A stretch of 63,974 bases of DNA, taken from IMG/VR virus record IMGVR_UViG_3300029319_000033, positions 1-63,974 of that record. One strand, 5' to 3'. The notes under the pieces were generated by a model. That model had not been told where the DNA came from and did no database searches. It saw only the letters and a list, made by a program, of their open reading frames with translations. This DNA comes from a virus. Shown here one piece after another: positions 52,479 through 61,221 of the stretch. Within the stretch, counting starts at the first letter, position 1, and each line of letters starts with the position of its first letter. The position numbers and the translations under genes are program-made.

Positions 52479-53099
52479 AAAACTTTAAATAGAAATTTAG
52501 ATTATTTGCATCGAAAAAGGTTTAAATATAAAAAAGAACCTACTACAGATGTTCCAACTAAAAAGTATTATTGGGGGTCTTATTATAAAAATGGTACATA
52601 TCAGGATTATAATTTATTTTATGGTAATGCTAAGATAACCACATTTAAAGCATTAGTATGGCATATTGAAGTTTTAAGGTATATAAATTTAGATTGGGAT
52701 AAAGATGACTTTAGGAAAATAATTTACTTTATAGCTGAAATTAAAAATGGTTTTGTTACCTTTGAAATTAACACAAGTTATTTAGATAGATATATAGACA
52801 ATGCGTTGTCTAATGATTTTTCTTACAAACCTATAAACAGAAAAAAAATAATAGTATTTAAAGATGGAACCGGTCTGTCTAGAAAAGAAAAATTAAAAAT
52901 AGTTGGTGAGGTAGTAGGTAGATCTAAGATTGTTGATAATGAAATCATTTATGAATGCATGTTAGAAATCAACAAAGACAAAAGAAAGATAACCATATCT
53001 AATATAGCTAAAATATTAAATTGTTCTAGAATGTCCATATACAGGAATATGGATACTGAGTTGAAGGTTGAGAGGGATATGCTTAATGAAAAAGTATAA
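52470..53099 (+). CDS. HTH protein paired with the sigma factor
   Basis: 209 residues. The N-terminus is basic and aromatic, the middle alpha/beta. The C-terminal 35 residues contain a helix-turn-helix (RKITISNIAKILNCSRMSIY, about 169-188) of the resolvase/regulator type. The start codon lies inside palindrome B, so it may regulate itself. It overlaps the sigma gene by 14 bases. It could be a transcription switch protein acting with the sigma factor, or a replication initiator. Confidence 0.7.
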   Translation: MLHKTLNRNLDYLHRKRFKYKKEPTTDVPTKKYYWGSYYKNGTYQDYNLFYGNAKITTFKALVWHIEVLRYINLDWDKDDFRKIIYFIAEIKNGFVTFEINTSYLDRYIDNALSNDFSYKPINRKKIIVFKDGTGLSRKEKLKIVGEVVGRSKIVDNEIIYECMLEINKDKRKITISNIAKILNCSRMSIYRNMDTELKVERDMLNEKV

Positions 53100-53844
53100 C
53101 GCAAATACATATAGAATATACAAAGAGGACTTAAGTAATAATGTTAGTAGAGTAGACTTTGAAAAGACATACGATGAACTTACAAAAGATGAATTGATAG
53201 TAAGGTTTTTACCTTTAGTTGAAAATATAGCGAAGAAATTTTCAACTGCATCTCAGGCTTCAGGTGTTATGGATATACTAGATCTTATACAGGAGGGTAG
53301 TGTAGGACTTATAAAAGCAATAGAAAGGATAGATTGGAACATATTTAATAAATCTAAGTATAAGGAAAATACCATGAGATCTTTTCTTACAAAAAGAATT
53401 AGAGGTGCAATAAGGAGGGCAATAGATATTAATAGAGCAGACATGAGGATCCCAGAGCATAAGTTGCAAGAGATCCGAAAGAACTTTGGTAAAGATGAGA
53501 AAATGGTGGCTATGTTTTTCAACTCCATATTTTTATCAGTTGATGAATATGAAGATAAAGAAGACATATCTTTAGAGGTAGAGGATAAATCAGAGCCAAA
53601 GAATATGGATTTGTTAAATGTTTACTTATCAGGTTTGTTAAGGAAGCATTTAAACAGTAAAGAATATCAAGTGTTGAGGTTGAGTTATGGTCTTGATTGT
53701 AATAAGCATTCAGCACAAGAGATAGCAGAGGCATTAAATTTGAAAGGATCTAGTGCTTATGTTAAAGTTTCTAAGTTAAAGAAACAAGCGGTTGAAAAGC
53801 TAATACAAAATGTAGATCCTTCACAAGTTCTAGATTACACTTGA
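53086..53844 (+). CDS. RNA polymerase sigma factor
   Basis: 252 residues from the ATG at 53086; a TTG 18 bases upstream is less likely. Region 2 is clear (ILDLIQEGSVGLIKAIERID, then FLTKRIRGAIRRAID) and region 4 ends the protein (RLSYGLD, then a helix-turn-helix AQEIAEALNLKGSSAYVKVS). The large region 1.1 is missing, as in alternative and phage sigma factors. It would redirect host polymerase to phage promoters, probably those with element A/B or the TA-rich leader. Confidence 0.85.
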   Translation: MKKYNANTYRIYKEDLSNNVSRVDFEKTYDELTKDELIVRFLPLVENIAKKFSTASQASGVMDILDLIQEGSVGLIKAIERIDWNIFNKSKYKENTMRSFLTKRIRGAIRRAIDINRADMRIPEHKLQEIRKNFGKDEKMVAMFFNSIFLSVDEYEDKEDISLEVEDKSEPKNMDLLNVYLSGLLRKHLNSKEYQVLRLSYGLDCNKHSAQEIAEALNLKGSSAYVKVSKLKKQAVEKLIQNVDPSQVLDYT

Positions 53845-53878
53845 TACTTTAACAATTGTTTAATTTAAATTTAATTTT

Positions 53879-54319
53879 ATGAATACCAGAAATAAAACCG
53901 ATATGTTAAATGACTTATACAAGAAGTATGAGTTACACAAGAGTGACACATTTAAGTCTCCACAAGGATGGACTATAATTACTCGTAGTGGAATTGATAA
54001 AATCCAAGCAGTAGCCAATATAGATATTGAATACGAAATGGTGGAGTATACACCTGCCGAATCAGCCGCTGTTAAAGCTACAGCTAATTGGAATGATAGG
54101 ACACTATCCACATTTGGTGAGGCTAATCCTAAAAACTGCAGACAAAGCTATGTACTTGCTATGGCAGAGAAGAGGGCAATGTCAAGGATAGTTTTAAAGT
54201 TGACCGGATTCTATGCACTAGGAGCATTTGGTGAGGATGAATCTGAAGATTTTAAGAAGCCAAGAGCAAATACAAATCACGTATCTAGGGTTGATGAACT
54301 AATTAAGTCTTCATTATAA
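53879..54319 (+). CDS. Rad52/DdrA-like single-strand annealing protein (probable)
   Basis: 146 residues. WNDRTLSTFGEANPKNC (about 75-91) followed by LAMAEKRAMSRIVLKLTG (about 96-113) matches the conserved core of Rad52-fold annealing proteins, where a GEA turn is followed by a MAE-x-RA helix. It is shorter than full-length homologues. It directly precedes an exonuclease gene, the usual Red-like pair. The function is inferred from motif and neighbourhood. Confidence 0.65.
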   Translation: MNTRNKTDMLNDLYKKYELHKSDTFKSPQGWTIITRSGIDKIQAVANIDIEYEMVEYTPAESAAVKATANWNDRTLSTFGEANPKNCRQSYVLAMAEKRAMSRIVLKLTGFYALGAFGEDESEDFKKPRANTNHVSRVDELIKSSL

Positions 54320-54320
54320 G

Positions 54321-55052
54321 ATGACTGAAAAGGATGTACTTGAAAAGCTCAAGGATGATGAGCATTACTATGGGGAGTTTGGTAAGAAATATCTTAGCAA
54401 CTCCGACATAGCAGTTCTACTTACAAATCCTATGGGTTTACACAAGTCATTTCAAAAGACTGTCCCACTTATTGTAGGTGGATATTTCCATACTGCAATA
54501 CTTGAGCCTGATAAGCTTAAGAAGTATAAGATAGTCAAGTCATCAACTAGGAACACCAAGATTTATAAGGAAACATCAGGGGGTGAAATATGCTTGTTGC
54601 AACATGAGGTTGATATGATTGAATTAATGACAGATAAAATTTTAACTAATGATGTCTGTAGAGGTTTGATCCAAGATCCTAGTAACGAGTATGAAGTCCC
54701 CGGTATTTCCAATATTGAAGGTCGTATGTGGAAAGGTAAAGCGGACATATTAAACTTAAATGAAAAATTAATTGTAGATCTTAAAACCACAAACGATATA
54801 AATAAGTTTGAATACTCTGCAAAGAAGTACAACTACGACAGTCAAGCGTACATATACAAGAAAATATTTGGTTACGACTTTTTGTTTTTAGTAATAGACA
54901 AGAACACTAATCAAATAGGTATCTATGATTGTTCTGATAATTTTTATAGGTCAGGACTTGATAAGGTACAAAGAGCGATTGAAGCCTATGAATTATTTTA
55001 TAATTCAGAAGACTTTGATCCAAGTCAATTTTTTATAAATAAAACTCTATAA
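54321..55052 (+). CDS. PD-(D/E)XK exonuclease (RecE/lambda-Exo-like)
   Basis: 243 residues. GGYFHTAILEP (about 53-63) contains the first conserved His and Glu. GKADILNLNEKLIVDLKTT (about 139-157) gives the Asp ... Asp-x-Lys core, and YDSQAYIY supplies the Gln-x-x-x-Tyr motif. It would resect 5' ends to feed the annealing protein before it. Overall length and motif order match phage recombination exonucleases. Two bases separate it from the SSB-like gene. Confidence 0.8.
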   Translation: MTEKDVLEKLKDDEHYYGEFGKKYLSNSDIAVLLTNPMGLHKSFQKTVPLIVGGYFHTAILEPDKLKKYKIVKSSTRNTKIYKETSGGEICLLQHEVDMIELMTDKILTNDVCRGLIQDPSNEYEVPGISNIEGRMWKGKADILNLNEKLIVDLKTTNDINKFEYSAKKYNYDSQAYIYKKIFGYDFLFLVIDKNTNQIGIYDCSDNFYRSGLDKVQRAIEAYELFYNSEDFDPSQFFINKTL

Positions 55053-55054
55053 TT

Positions 55055-55363
55055 ATGGCAGGAATAATAACCGGTAGTATAAACCTAAGTAACATACCAA
55101 AAGATAAGATTATCGATGGTAAGAAAGGTAAATACTTACCCATATCAATATCAATAAATGATGAACTTGATCAATTCGGTAATCAAGGACCAATAATGGT
55201 TAGTCAAACCAAGGAAGAAAGGGAGTCGAAGACTGCTAAAACTTATCTTGGTAATGTTAAGGTTGTTTGGGGGAATGGTGTAATGCCTGACCCTGCACCA
55301 CGTGATGGTGAAAGACAAGCAAAACCTGAACCGATGGTTGAATCCAATGACTTACCATTTTAG
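55055..55363 (+). CDS. Single-stranded DNA-binding protein (probable)
   Basis: 102 residues. A short beta-barrel-like body is followed by a charged linker and the acidic hydrophobic tip ESNDLPF, the tail by which SSB recruits partners. It sits between exonuclease and primase-helicase. The OB fold itself is divergent. Confidence 0.7.
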   Translation: MAGIITGSINLSNIPKDKIIDGKKGKYLPISISINDELDQFGNQGPIMVSQTKEERESKTAKTYLGNVKVVWGNGVMPDPAPRDGERQAKPEPMVESNDLPF

Positions 55364-55366
55364 ATT

Positions 55367-57079
55367 ATGAATGTTGAAACCGTTGAGATTAATGGTTTTA
55401 TTATTGATACATTTAATCAGTATAGTTTAGAGGAAGGTAAAGCACAGGGGATTTGTCCCTTGTGTTCTTCCACTAGAAAACCAGAAAATCGTAAAACCAA
55501 ATGTGCAAGTTATGACTGGGAGAGAGGTCTTGGAACTTGTCACAACTGTAATACCACATTCCAACTTCACACATATCAGCGTAAGGGGGCAAGTGAAAAA
55601 GAATATGTGAGACCGGGAGTTGATACCATTATGAAAGTTAACTCTAAAGTTGAAGAGTGGTTCAAGTCTAGAGGTATATCTAAACAGACACTTAAAGATC
55701 TTAGGGTTAGTGAAGGTAAGGAGTGGATGCCGCATAGCGGCAAAAGTGAGAATACCATTAAGTTTAATTATTTTATGGGTGATCAGTTGATCAACATAAA
55801 GTATAGGGATGCTAGGAAGAACTTCAAGTTAGTTAAAAATGCAGAGAAAATATTCTACAACATAAATTCAGTTGTAGGTTATGATAGCTGTATTATAGTG
55901 GAGGGTGAGATGGATGTACTAGCACTACATGAAGCTGGTATTAAGAATGCAATATCAGTTCCTAACGGTGCCACACTAAACTCTAATAACCTAGACTATT
56001 TAGATAACTGTATAGACTATCTTGAAGATAAAACAAAGATTATACTAGCAGTTGATGCTGATGAAGCTGGTCAGGCTTTACGTCAAGAGTTTATACGTAG
56101 ACTAGGTGCAGAGGTTTGCTACCTTGTTGACTTTAATGGATGCAAGGATGCTAATGAATATTTGTTGAACTTTGGAGCAAAAAAGTTAAACAAAGTTATA
56201 GATCTAGCAGTACAAGTTCCATTAGAAGGTGTATCAACATTAAAAGATGTTGAAGAAGATCTTAAGGATTTTGTTCTGAATGGTGCTAAACCCGGTTATC
56301 AAATCGGCATAGAAAACTTTGACAAGATATTCTCCACATACACATCACAATTTATAACTGTAACAGGGATACCAAGTAGTGGTAAGAGTGATTTTGTTGA
56401 CCAAATGGTGGTTGGGTATAACAAAAAATATCAATGGAAGACTGCATTCGCATCACCTGAAAATCACCCTATACACATGCATGCACATAAATTAATGCGT
56501 AAGATATGGGGAACCATGCCACCTCCTTCTGAGATAGGTAGTAACAAGTGGAATCAAGTAACAGAACATGTCAATGATAACTTTTTCTTTATCGACATGG
56601 ATACTTACAATTTAGAATCTGTATTAAAAAAGGGTGCTGAACTTGTAAAACGTAAGGGGATTAAGTGTTTAGTTATAGATCCTTTTAATAAAATTAGAAG
56701 TTCAGATGGTTCAGGTGATGTAAATGTATATACAATGGACTATCTTAGCAAAATTGAAATATTTGCTAGAAAGTATGATGTACTTGTTATCGTAGTAGCA
56801 CATCCAACCAAGATGTATAAAGACAAGGATGGTAAGATTGAAGAGCCAACCATGTACAACATTAAAGGTGGTGGTGAATGGTACGATGCTAGTTATCATG
56901 GGTTGTTAGTACATAGAGATTATGAAGCAAAGACCACAAAAGTAAAAGTGTTAAAAGTTAAATTTCAAAACCTAGGCGAAAACGGTGCAGAAGCTCACTT
57001 TACATGGGAGCGAAATTCCGGAAGCTACATACCATTAGTTGTAGATGACGGAGATCCACTGCCTTGGGAAGAAAAGTAG
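55367..57079 (+). CDS. Primase-helicase (T7 gp4/Twinkle type)
   Basis: 570 residues. Zinc-binding cysteines lie at 30, 33, 46, 58 and 61 (CPLC, CHNC). The Toprim domain has VEGEMDVLALHEAG (about 181) and AVDADEAGQAL (about 227). The RecA-like helicase has Walker A GIPSSGKSD (about 334), Walker B LVIDPFNK (about 435) and VVAHPTK (about 478). All essential motifs look present. It would unwind DNA and prime lagging strands for the host polymerase, as no phage polymerase is found. Confidence 0.9.
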   Translation: MNVETVEINGFIIDTFNQYSLEEGKAQGICPLCSSTRKPENRKTKCASYDWERGLGTCHNCNTTFQLHTYQRKGASEKEYVRPGVDTIMKVNSKVEEWFKSRGISKQTLKDLRVSEGKEWMPHSGKSENTIKFNYFMGDQLINIKYRDARKNFKLVKNAEKIFYNINSVVGYDSCIIVEGEMDVLALHEAGIKNAISVPNGATLNSNNLDYLDNCIDYLEDKTKIILAVDADEAGQALRQEFIRRLGAEVCYLVDFNGCKDANEYLLNFGAKKLNKVIDLAVQVPLEGVSTLKDVEEDLKDFVLNGAKPGYQIGIENFDKIFSTYTSQFITVTGIPSSGKSDFVDQMVVGYNKKYQWKTAFASPENHPIHMHAHKLMRKIWGTMPPPSEIGSNKWNQVTEHVNDNFFFIDMDTYNLESVLKKGAELVKRKGIKCLVIDPFNKIRSSDGSGDVNVYTMDYLSKIEIFARKYDVLVIVVAHPTKMYKDKDGKIEEPTMYNIKGGGEWYDASYHGLLVHRDYEAKTTKVKVLKVKFQNLGENGAEAHFTWERNSGSYIPLVVDDGDPLPWEEK

Positions 57080-57084
57080 AATAC

Positions 57085-57312
57085 ATGGGAACTTACAATC
57101 CAACAACACAAGATCTTGATATAAGATTGTGGTGTCATAGGAATCATATACTTATAACTCCGGTGGAGATAGGTTATAGGAAAAAGAAGTGGTATGTTGA
57201 AATAGACATAAACGGTAAAATATACAAGTCACCAGAAACCTATACTCCAACTACAATTTGGGAAAAAATATTTGAATATAGAAGATACTATTATGAAAAA
57301 TACAAAAAATAA
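57085..57312 (+). CDS. Small beta protein
   Basis: 75 residues from ATG at 57085; an upstream TTG in-frame start is less likely. Strands with KKKWYVEIDINGKIY and a Tyr-rich helical end. It overlaps the next gene by 20 bases. Unknown function in the nucleotide/replication block. Confidence 0.55.
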   Translation: MGTYNPTTQDLDIRLWCHRNHILITPVEIGYRKKKWYVEIDINGKIYKSPETYTPTTIWEKIFEYRRYYYEKYKK

Positions 57313-57592
57313 TATTAAATTAAATGTTGAAGATCCTGTAGTAGAAAAAGTTATAAGGAGGTATGCAGAGAGAAGTGAAGTGGGTATGAAAAAATATGGG
57401 AGGTCTTTGCATGAAGAAAGAATCTCAGGAATGAAAAGTTTAGCAGGTTACTTAAAAGATGTTCAAGAAGAGTTAATGGATGCAGTTGTTTATATTGAAA
57501 CTGCCAGAGATGAACTTAAACATCTTGCTTTAGTAGAGCAAGAAAAAGCTGAGTTTTTAATGAGGAAAGATAGTTATGAACAGGGTCTTTAA
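57293..57592 (+). CDS. MazG-like nucleotide pyrophosphohydrolase (tentative)
   Basis: 99 residues from the ATG at 57293. RRYAERSEVGMKKYGRSL and DVQEELMDAVVYIET have the helical, Glu-Glu-x-x-Asp layout of the all-alpha NTP pyrophosphohydrolase superfamily. The place next to ribonucleotide reductase fits nucleotide cleaning or control. The start chosen avoids a TTG seven codons earlier. It overlaps both neighbours. Confidence 0.6.
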   Translation: MKNTKNNIKLNVEDPVVEKVIRRYAERSEVGMKKYGRSLHEERISGMKSLAGYLKDVQEELMDAVVYIETARDELKHLALVEQEKAEFLMRKDSYEQGL

Positions 57593-58040
57593 ATATAAAA
57601 GAAAAAAAGGTCCGGTTGTATCTAAGAAAATAACTTATGATGGTATTGATTTTGCATCAGGGTTAGAAAAATATATGTACATAGCTTTGAAAAAAGCAAA
57701 AATAAAATTTGAATATGAAGGAGAAAATTTTACACTTATTGAATCGTTTAAATTTAACAGTCAAGCTCATGAAAGACAGAATAATGGAAAAGGTGAGTAT
57801 ATTAATAGAGGAGATAAAAAAGTTTTAGGGATTAGATATACCCCTGATTTTGTAGGTGAAGATTTTATAATAGAAACTAAGGGTAGGGCAAATGAGTCTT
57901 TCCCTATGAGGTGGAAGTTGTTTAAAAAACACATGCAAGAGATAGGGGATAACAGAAACCTATACAAACCACAAACCAATAAGGAGTGTGATAAAACAAT
58001 TTATTTAATTTTAAAAAACAGAAAGAATGGGATTATTTGA
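57576..58040 (+). CDS. Endonuclease I-like Holliday-junction nuclease
   Basis: 154 residues. GLEKYMYIAL (about 30-39) holds the first acid. RYTPDFVGEDFIIETKGR (about 88-105) is the PD ... ExK core with the E-T-K-G sequence typical of T7 endonuclease I-like nucleases. The enzyme would resolve branched DNA before packaging. It overlaps the genes on both sides by 17 and 14 bases. Confidence 0.75.
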   Translation: MNRVFKYKRKKGPVVSKKITYDGIDFASGLEKYMYIALKKAKIKFEYEGENFTLIESFKFNSQAHERQNNGKGEYINRGDKKVLGIRYTPDFVGEDFIIETKGRANESFPMRWKLFKKHMQEIGDNRNLYKPQTNKECDKTIYLILKNRKNGII

Positions 58041-58998
58041 TAATAGAGTAGAGTATAAACCATTTGAGTACCCTGAGTATTATACCGAAGGGTGGTTGAA
58101 ACAAGCTCAAGCATTTTGGTTACACACTGAAATACCAATGTCAGGGGATGTTAAGGATTGGAATGAAAACTTAACACCAGAAGAAAAGAATCTGGTAGGG
58201 AATATTCTACTAGGTTTTGCACAAACCGAGTGTGCAGTATCAGACTATTGGACACAAAAGGTTGTGGGGTGGTTTCCTAAACACGAGATACAACAGATGG
58301 CTATGATGTTTGGGTCTCAGGAAACAATACATGCAGTAGCCTATAGTTATTTAAATGAAACATTAGGACTTGATAATTTTGAAGCGTTTTTACACGAACC
58401 TGCGACAGCTAATAGATTCGATAATCTTGTCGGATACACCGGCACCTCCAAGTTGGGGATCGCTAGATCTCTTGCAGTCTTTTCCGCTTTTGCCGAGGGT
58501 GTTAGCCTTTATAGTGCTTTTGCTGTGTTATATTCTTTCCAACTTCGTAACTTACTTAAGGGAATTGGTCAGCAAATGAAATGGAGTGTAAGAGATGAAA
58601 GTCTGCATAGTAAGATGGGGTGTCAACTATTTAACCACATGTGTGAGGAAGATCCTACATTAAGGATGTCTTGCAAAGACAATATTAAAGAAGCGGCTGA
58701 AACTATGGTGGAGTTAGAGGAGAAATACATTGATAAGATGTTTGAGATGGGTGATATAGAAGGTATTAAATCTTATGACCTTAAACAGTTCATCAGGAAG
58801 CGGTGTAATGAGAAGTTAAGGGAACTTGGTTATGATGAGGTCACATCTCGAATGTTTGTATACGACAAAGAGGCATCAGATAATTTAGATTGGTTTTATC
58901 ATCTGACCGGAGGTCATACACATACAGACTTTTTCTCTATGAGACCAACAGACTATAGCAAAGCAAATGAAGGAGAAGATTTCGAAGATATTTGGTAA
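58027..58998 (+). CDS. nrdB: Ribonucleotide reductase small subunit
   Basis: 323 residues, class I R2. Metal ligands and radical site are present: Glu68 in QTEC (Glu in place of the usual Asp), Glu99 and His102 in SQETIHAVAY, Tyr106 four residues after His102, Glu157 in FAEGVSLY, and Glu191/His194 in RDESLH. The C-terminal tail is acidic and ends EDFEDIW, for docking to the large subunit. A membrane-protein gene overlaps the 3' end and nrdA follows. Confidence 0.9.
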   Translation: MGLFDNRVEYKPFEYPEYYTEGWLKQAQAFWLHTEIPMSGDVKDWNENLTPEEKNLVGNILLGFAQTECAVSDYWTQKVVGWFPKHEIQQMAMMFGSQETIHAVAYSYLNETLGLDNFEAFLHEPATANRFDNLVGYTGTSKLGIARSLAVFSAFAEGVSLYSAFAVLYSFQLRNLLKGIGQQMKWSVRDESLHSKMGCQLFNHMCEEDPTLRMSCKDNIKEAAETMVELEEKYIDKMFEMGDIEGIKSYDLKQFIRKRCNEKLRELGYDEVTSRMFVYDKEASDNLDWFYHLTGGHTHTDFFSMRPTDYSKANEGEDFEDIW

Positions 58999-59233
58999 TA
59001 TAGAAAAACAACTCGTTAGGAGGAGGAGTCTCTCCCCTTGGGAGAAAATGTATGAAAGAATAGGTTATATGGGTAGTGGTTTTTTAATTGCTGCACAATG
59101 GACTATATCAGCTGAACTTTATGTAGTAGGATTTATACTTGTAATGATTCAGACAGCGTCTAGAAGACAATGGAACTTAGTAATATTAAACTTAAACGGA
59201 TTAACCGCATGGTTAATACATCTATTAAAATAA
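58967..59233 (+). CDS. Small membrane protein between nrdB and nrdA
   Basis: 88 residues with two hydrophobic spans (about 36-58 and 66-86: SAELYVVGFILVMIQ, NLVILNLNGLTAWLIHLL). The start overlaps nrdB by 32 bases; an ATG at 59048 is an alternative giving a shorter form. Lying inside the reductase operon, it may be unrelated in function. Confidence 0.55.
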   Translation: MKEKISKIFGNIEKQLVRRRSLSPWEKMYERIGYMGSGFLIAAQWTISAELYVVGFILVMIQTASRRQWNLVILNLNGLTAWLIHLLK

Positions 59234-60934
59234 ATGACAAGTAGTAACAGATGGATAAAGGGTCAGGATTACCCTTCTTGGGCAGACAGTGATGTATACA
59301 AGAAAACAATTCAAGGAGGATATTTACTATCCGGTGAAACACCAAAAGAAGCTTACACAAGAGTAGCAAAGACTGTCTCTAGGCGTTTAAATAAGCCTGA
59401 GATGGAAGAAAGATTCTTCGAATACATTTGGAACGGTTGGCTATGTTTAGCCTCTCCTGTGCTCTCTAATACAGGCACAGACAGAGGTTTACCAATCAGT
59501 TGTTTTGGTATTGACGTAGCCGACTCTATATATGATATAGGATCTAAAAATTTAGAGATGATGCTACTTGCAAAACATGGTGGTGGTGTTGGTATTGGTA
59601 TTAATCAAATCAGACCTGCTGGTGCTAACATAACTAACAATGGTACATCAGATGGTGTTGTACCCTTCTGTAAAGTATACGACTCCACTATCCTTGCAAC
59701 TAATCAAGGATCAGTAAGGAGAGGGGCAGCAAGTGTTAATTTAAATATTGAACACGCAGACTTTGAAGATTGGTTAGAGATTAGAGAACCAAAGGGTGAT
59801 GTAAACAGACAATCACTTAACATGCATCAATGTGCAGTTGTTGGTGATAAGTTTATGAGGAAGTTAACTGCAGGAGATAAAGTAGCTAGGAGGAAGTGGG
59901 GTAAGTTATTACAGAAAAGAAAAGCTACAGGAGAGCCTTATGTAATGTTTAAAGGTAATGTCAATAAAGCAAATCCACCTGCATACAAAGACAATGCTTT
60001 GAAAGTATTTATGACAAATATATGTTCAGAGATTACCTTACATACAGATGAGAATCACAGCTTTGTTTGTTGTCTCTCTAGTTTAAACCTAGCAAAATAC
60101 CACGAATGGAAAGATACCAACTTAATATATGATAGCACGTTCTTTTTAGATGGTGTTATGGAAGAGTTTATACAAAGAGCAAAAGGTTTGAAGGGATTTG
60201 AAAACTCTGTAAGATCTGCCGAGAAAGGTAGGGCAGTAGGTTTAGGTGTATTAGGTTGGCATACATATTTACAAGAGAAGGGATTACCCTTCGAAGGATT
60301 ATTAGCACAACATGAAACAAGAAGGATATTTAGCCAAATTAAAATCGAAAGTGAACGAGCTAGTATGGCTCTTGCTGATAAGTACGGAGAACCGTTATGG
60401 TGCGTTGGTACAGGGTTTAGGAATACTCATCTTAGAGCTATTGCTCCTACAGTTAGTAATAGTAAGCTTAGTGGTAATATTAGTCCCGGCATTGAGCCTT
60501 GGGCTGCTAATGTATTTACTGAACAAAGTGCAAAAGGTACTTTTATACGCAAGAACCCTACTTTGGAAAAAGTTTTAGAAGAACAAAATATGAACACCAG
60601 CGAAGTTTGGGATAAAATTTTAGCTGACGGAGGATCCGTACAAGGGTTGGATTTTTTAAGTGAACATCATAAAGATGTGTTTAAAACCTTTAAGGAAATA
60701 AATCAATTAGAATTAATCAATCAGGCAGGGATTAGACAGCAGTATATAGATCAGGGGGTGAGTTTAAATTTAGCGTTCCCATCTCAAGTGGATCCTAAGT
60801 TTGTAAACAAGGTTCATCTTGAAGCTTGGAAGAAAGGAATTAAGACTTTATATTATACTAGAACGGAATCTGTTCTTAGGGGAGATATAGCTGATAAAGC
60901 TATGGATGAGAATTGTATAAGTTGTGATGGGTAA
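59234..60934 (+). CDS. nrdA: Ribonucleotide reductase large subunit
   Basis: 566 residues, class I R1 without the N-terminal ATP cone (bacterial NrdA is about 760), so overall allosteric control should be reduced. Catalytic residues are present: Cys90 (LPISCFG), Asn262-Cys264-Glu266 (TNICSEI), Cys279/280 (FVCCLSSLNL), the Tyr540-Tyr541 pair and the tail Cys561/Cys564 (CISC). The reaction supplies dNTPs for replication. It ends the rightward arm and converges on the late genes. Confidence 0.9.
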   Translation: MTSSNRWIKGQDYPSWADSDVYKKTIQGGYLLSGETPKEAYTRVAKTVSRRLNKPEMEERFFEYIWNGWLCLASPVLSNTGTDRGLPISCFGIDVADSIYDIGSKNLEMMLLAKHGGGVGIGINQIRPAGANITNNGTSDGVVPFCKVYDSTILATNQGSVRRGAASVNLNIEHADFEDWLEIREPKGDVNRQSLNMHQCAVVGDKFMRKLTAGDKVARRKWGKLLQKRKATGEPYVMFKGNVNKANPPAYKDNALKVFMTNICSEITLHTDENHSFVCCLSSLNLAKYHEWKDTNLIYDSTFFLDGVMEEFIQRAKGLKGFENSVRSAEKGRAVGLGVLGWHTYLQEKGLPFEGLLAQHETRRIFSQIKIESERASMALADKYGEPLWCVGTGFRNTHLRAIAPTVSNSKLSGNISPGIEPWAANVFTEQSAKGTFIRKNPTLEKVLEEQNMNTSEVWDKILADGGSVQGLDFLSEHHKDVFKTFKEINQLELINQAGIRQQYIDQGVSLNLAFPSQVDPKFVNKVHLEAWKKGIKTLYYTRTESVLRGDIADKAMDENCISCDG

Positions 60935-60951
60935 TAATGCTATACACATTA
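60935..60951. terminator. Convergence point with weak shared hairpin
   Basis: TAATG (60935-60939) and CATTA (60947-60951) can pair around a 7-base loop in the 14 bases between the convergent stops. It is weak and lacks a strong T-run, so termination may be inefficient. Confidence 0.35.
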
Positions 60952-61221
60952 CTTTCTTCTAAGACCTTTTACTCTTCTGGGGCTTCCTGCTGGTTGTCCC
61001 AGACTCTTTTTCTCTCTAATCTTTTTTGCTTTCTCTGCAGCTGACATCTCACCTGATGTCTTCGGAGTTTTACTGGAGACTCTCTTACTTGGTCGGCAAT
61101 AAGGCGTACCCCTACCTTCACCTTTCTTTCTACCGCAAGGTTTGCCAGTTCTAACATCTACCCATTTTTCTTTGAACCATCTTTTTAAAGCTAATCCTTC
61201 TTTTGTTTTCCTTACTGCCAT
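60949..61221 (-). CDS. Small basic DUF5872-like protein
   Basis: 90 residues, very basic, with LKRWFKEKWVDVRTGKPCGR (about 12-31) then a second Cys (TPYCRPS) that together resemble DUF5872 proteins of large viruses and phages. Pro/Lys/Ser-rich C-terminus. Last gene of the leftward run across the join. Function not known. Confidence 0.6.
   Translation of the reverse strand: MAVRKTKEGLALKRWFKEKWVDVRTGKPCGRKKGEGRGTPYCRPSKRVSSKTPKTSGEMSAAEKAKKIREKKSLGQPAGSPRRVKGLRRK

Noticed and set aside
53068-53085. TTG start for the sigma gene
   Set aside because: It would lengthen the overlap with the HTH gene; the ATG 18 bases later gives the usual lead-in.
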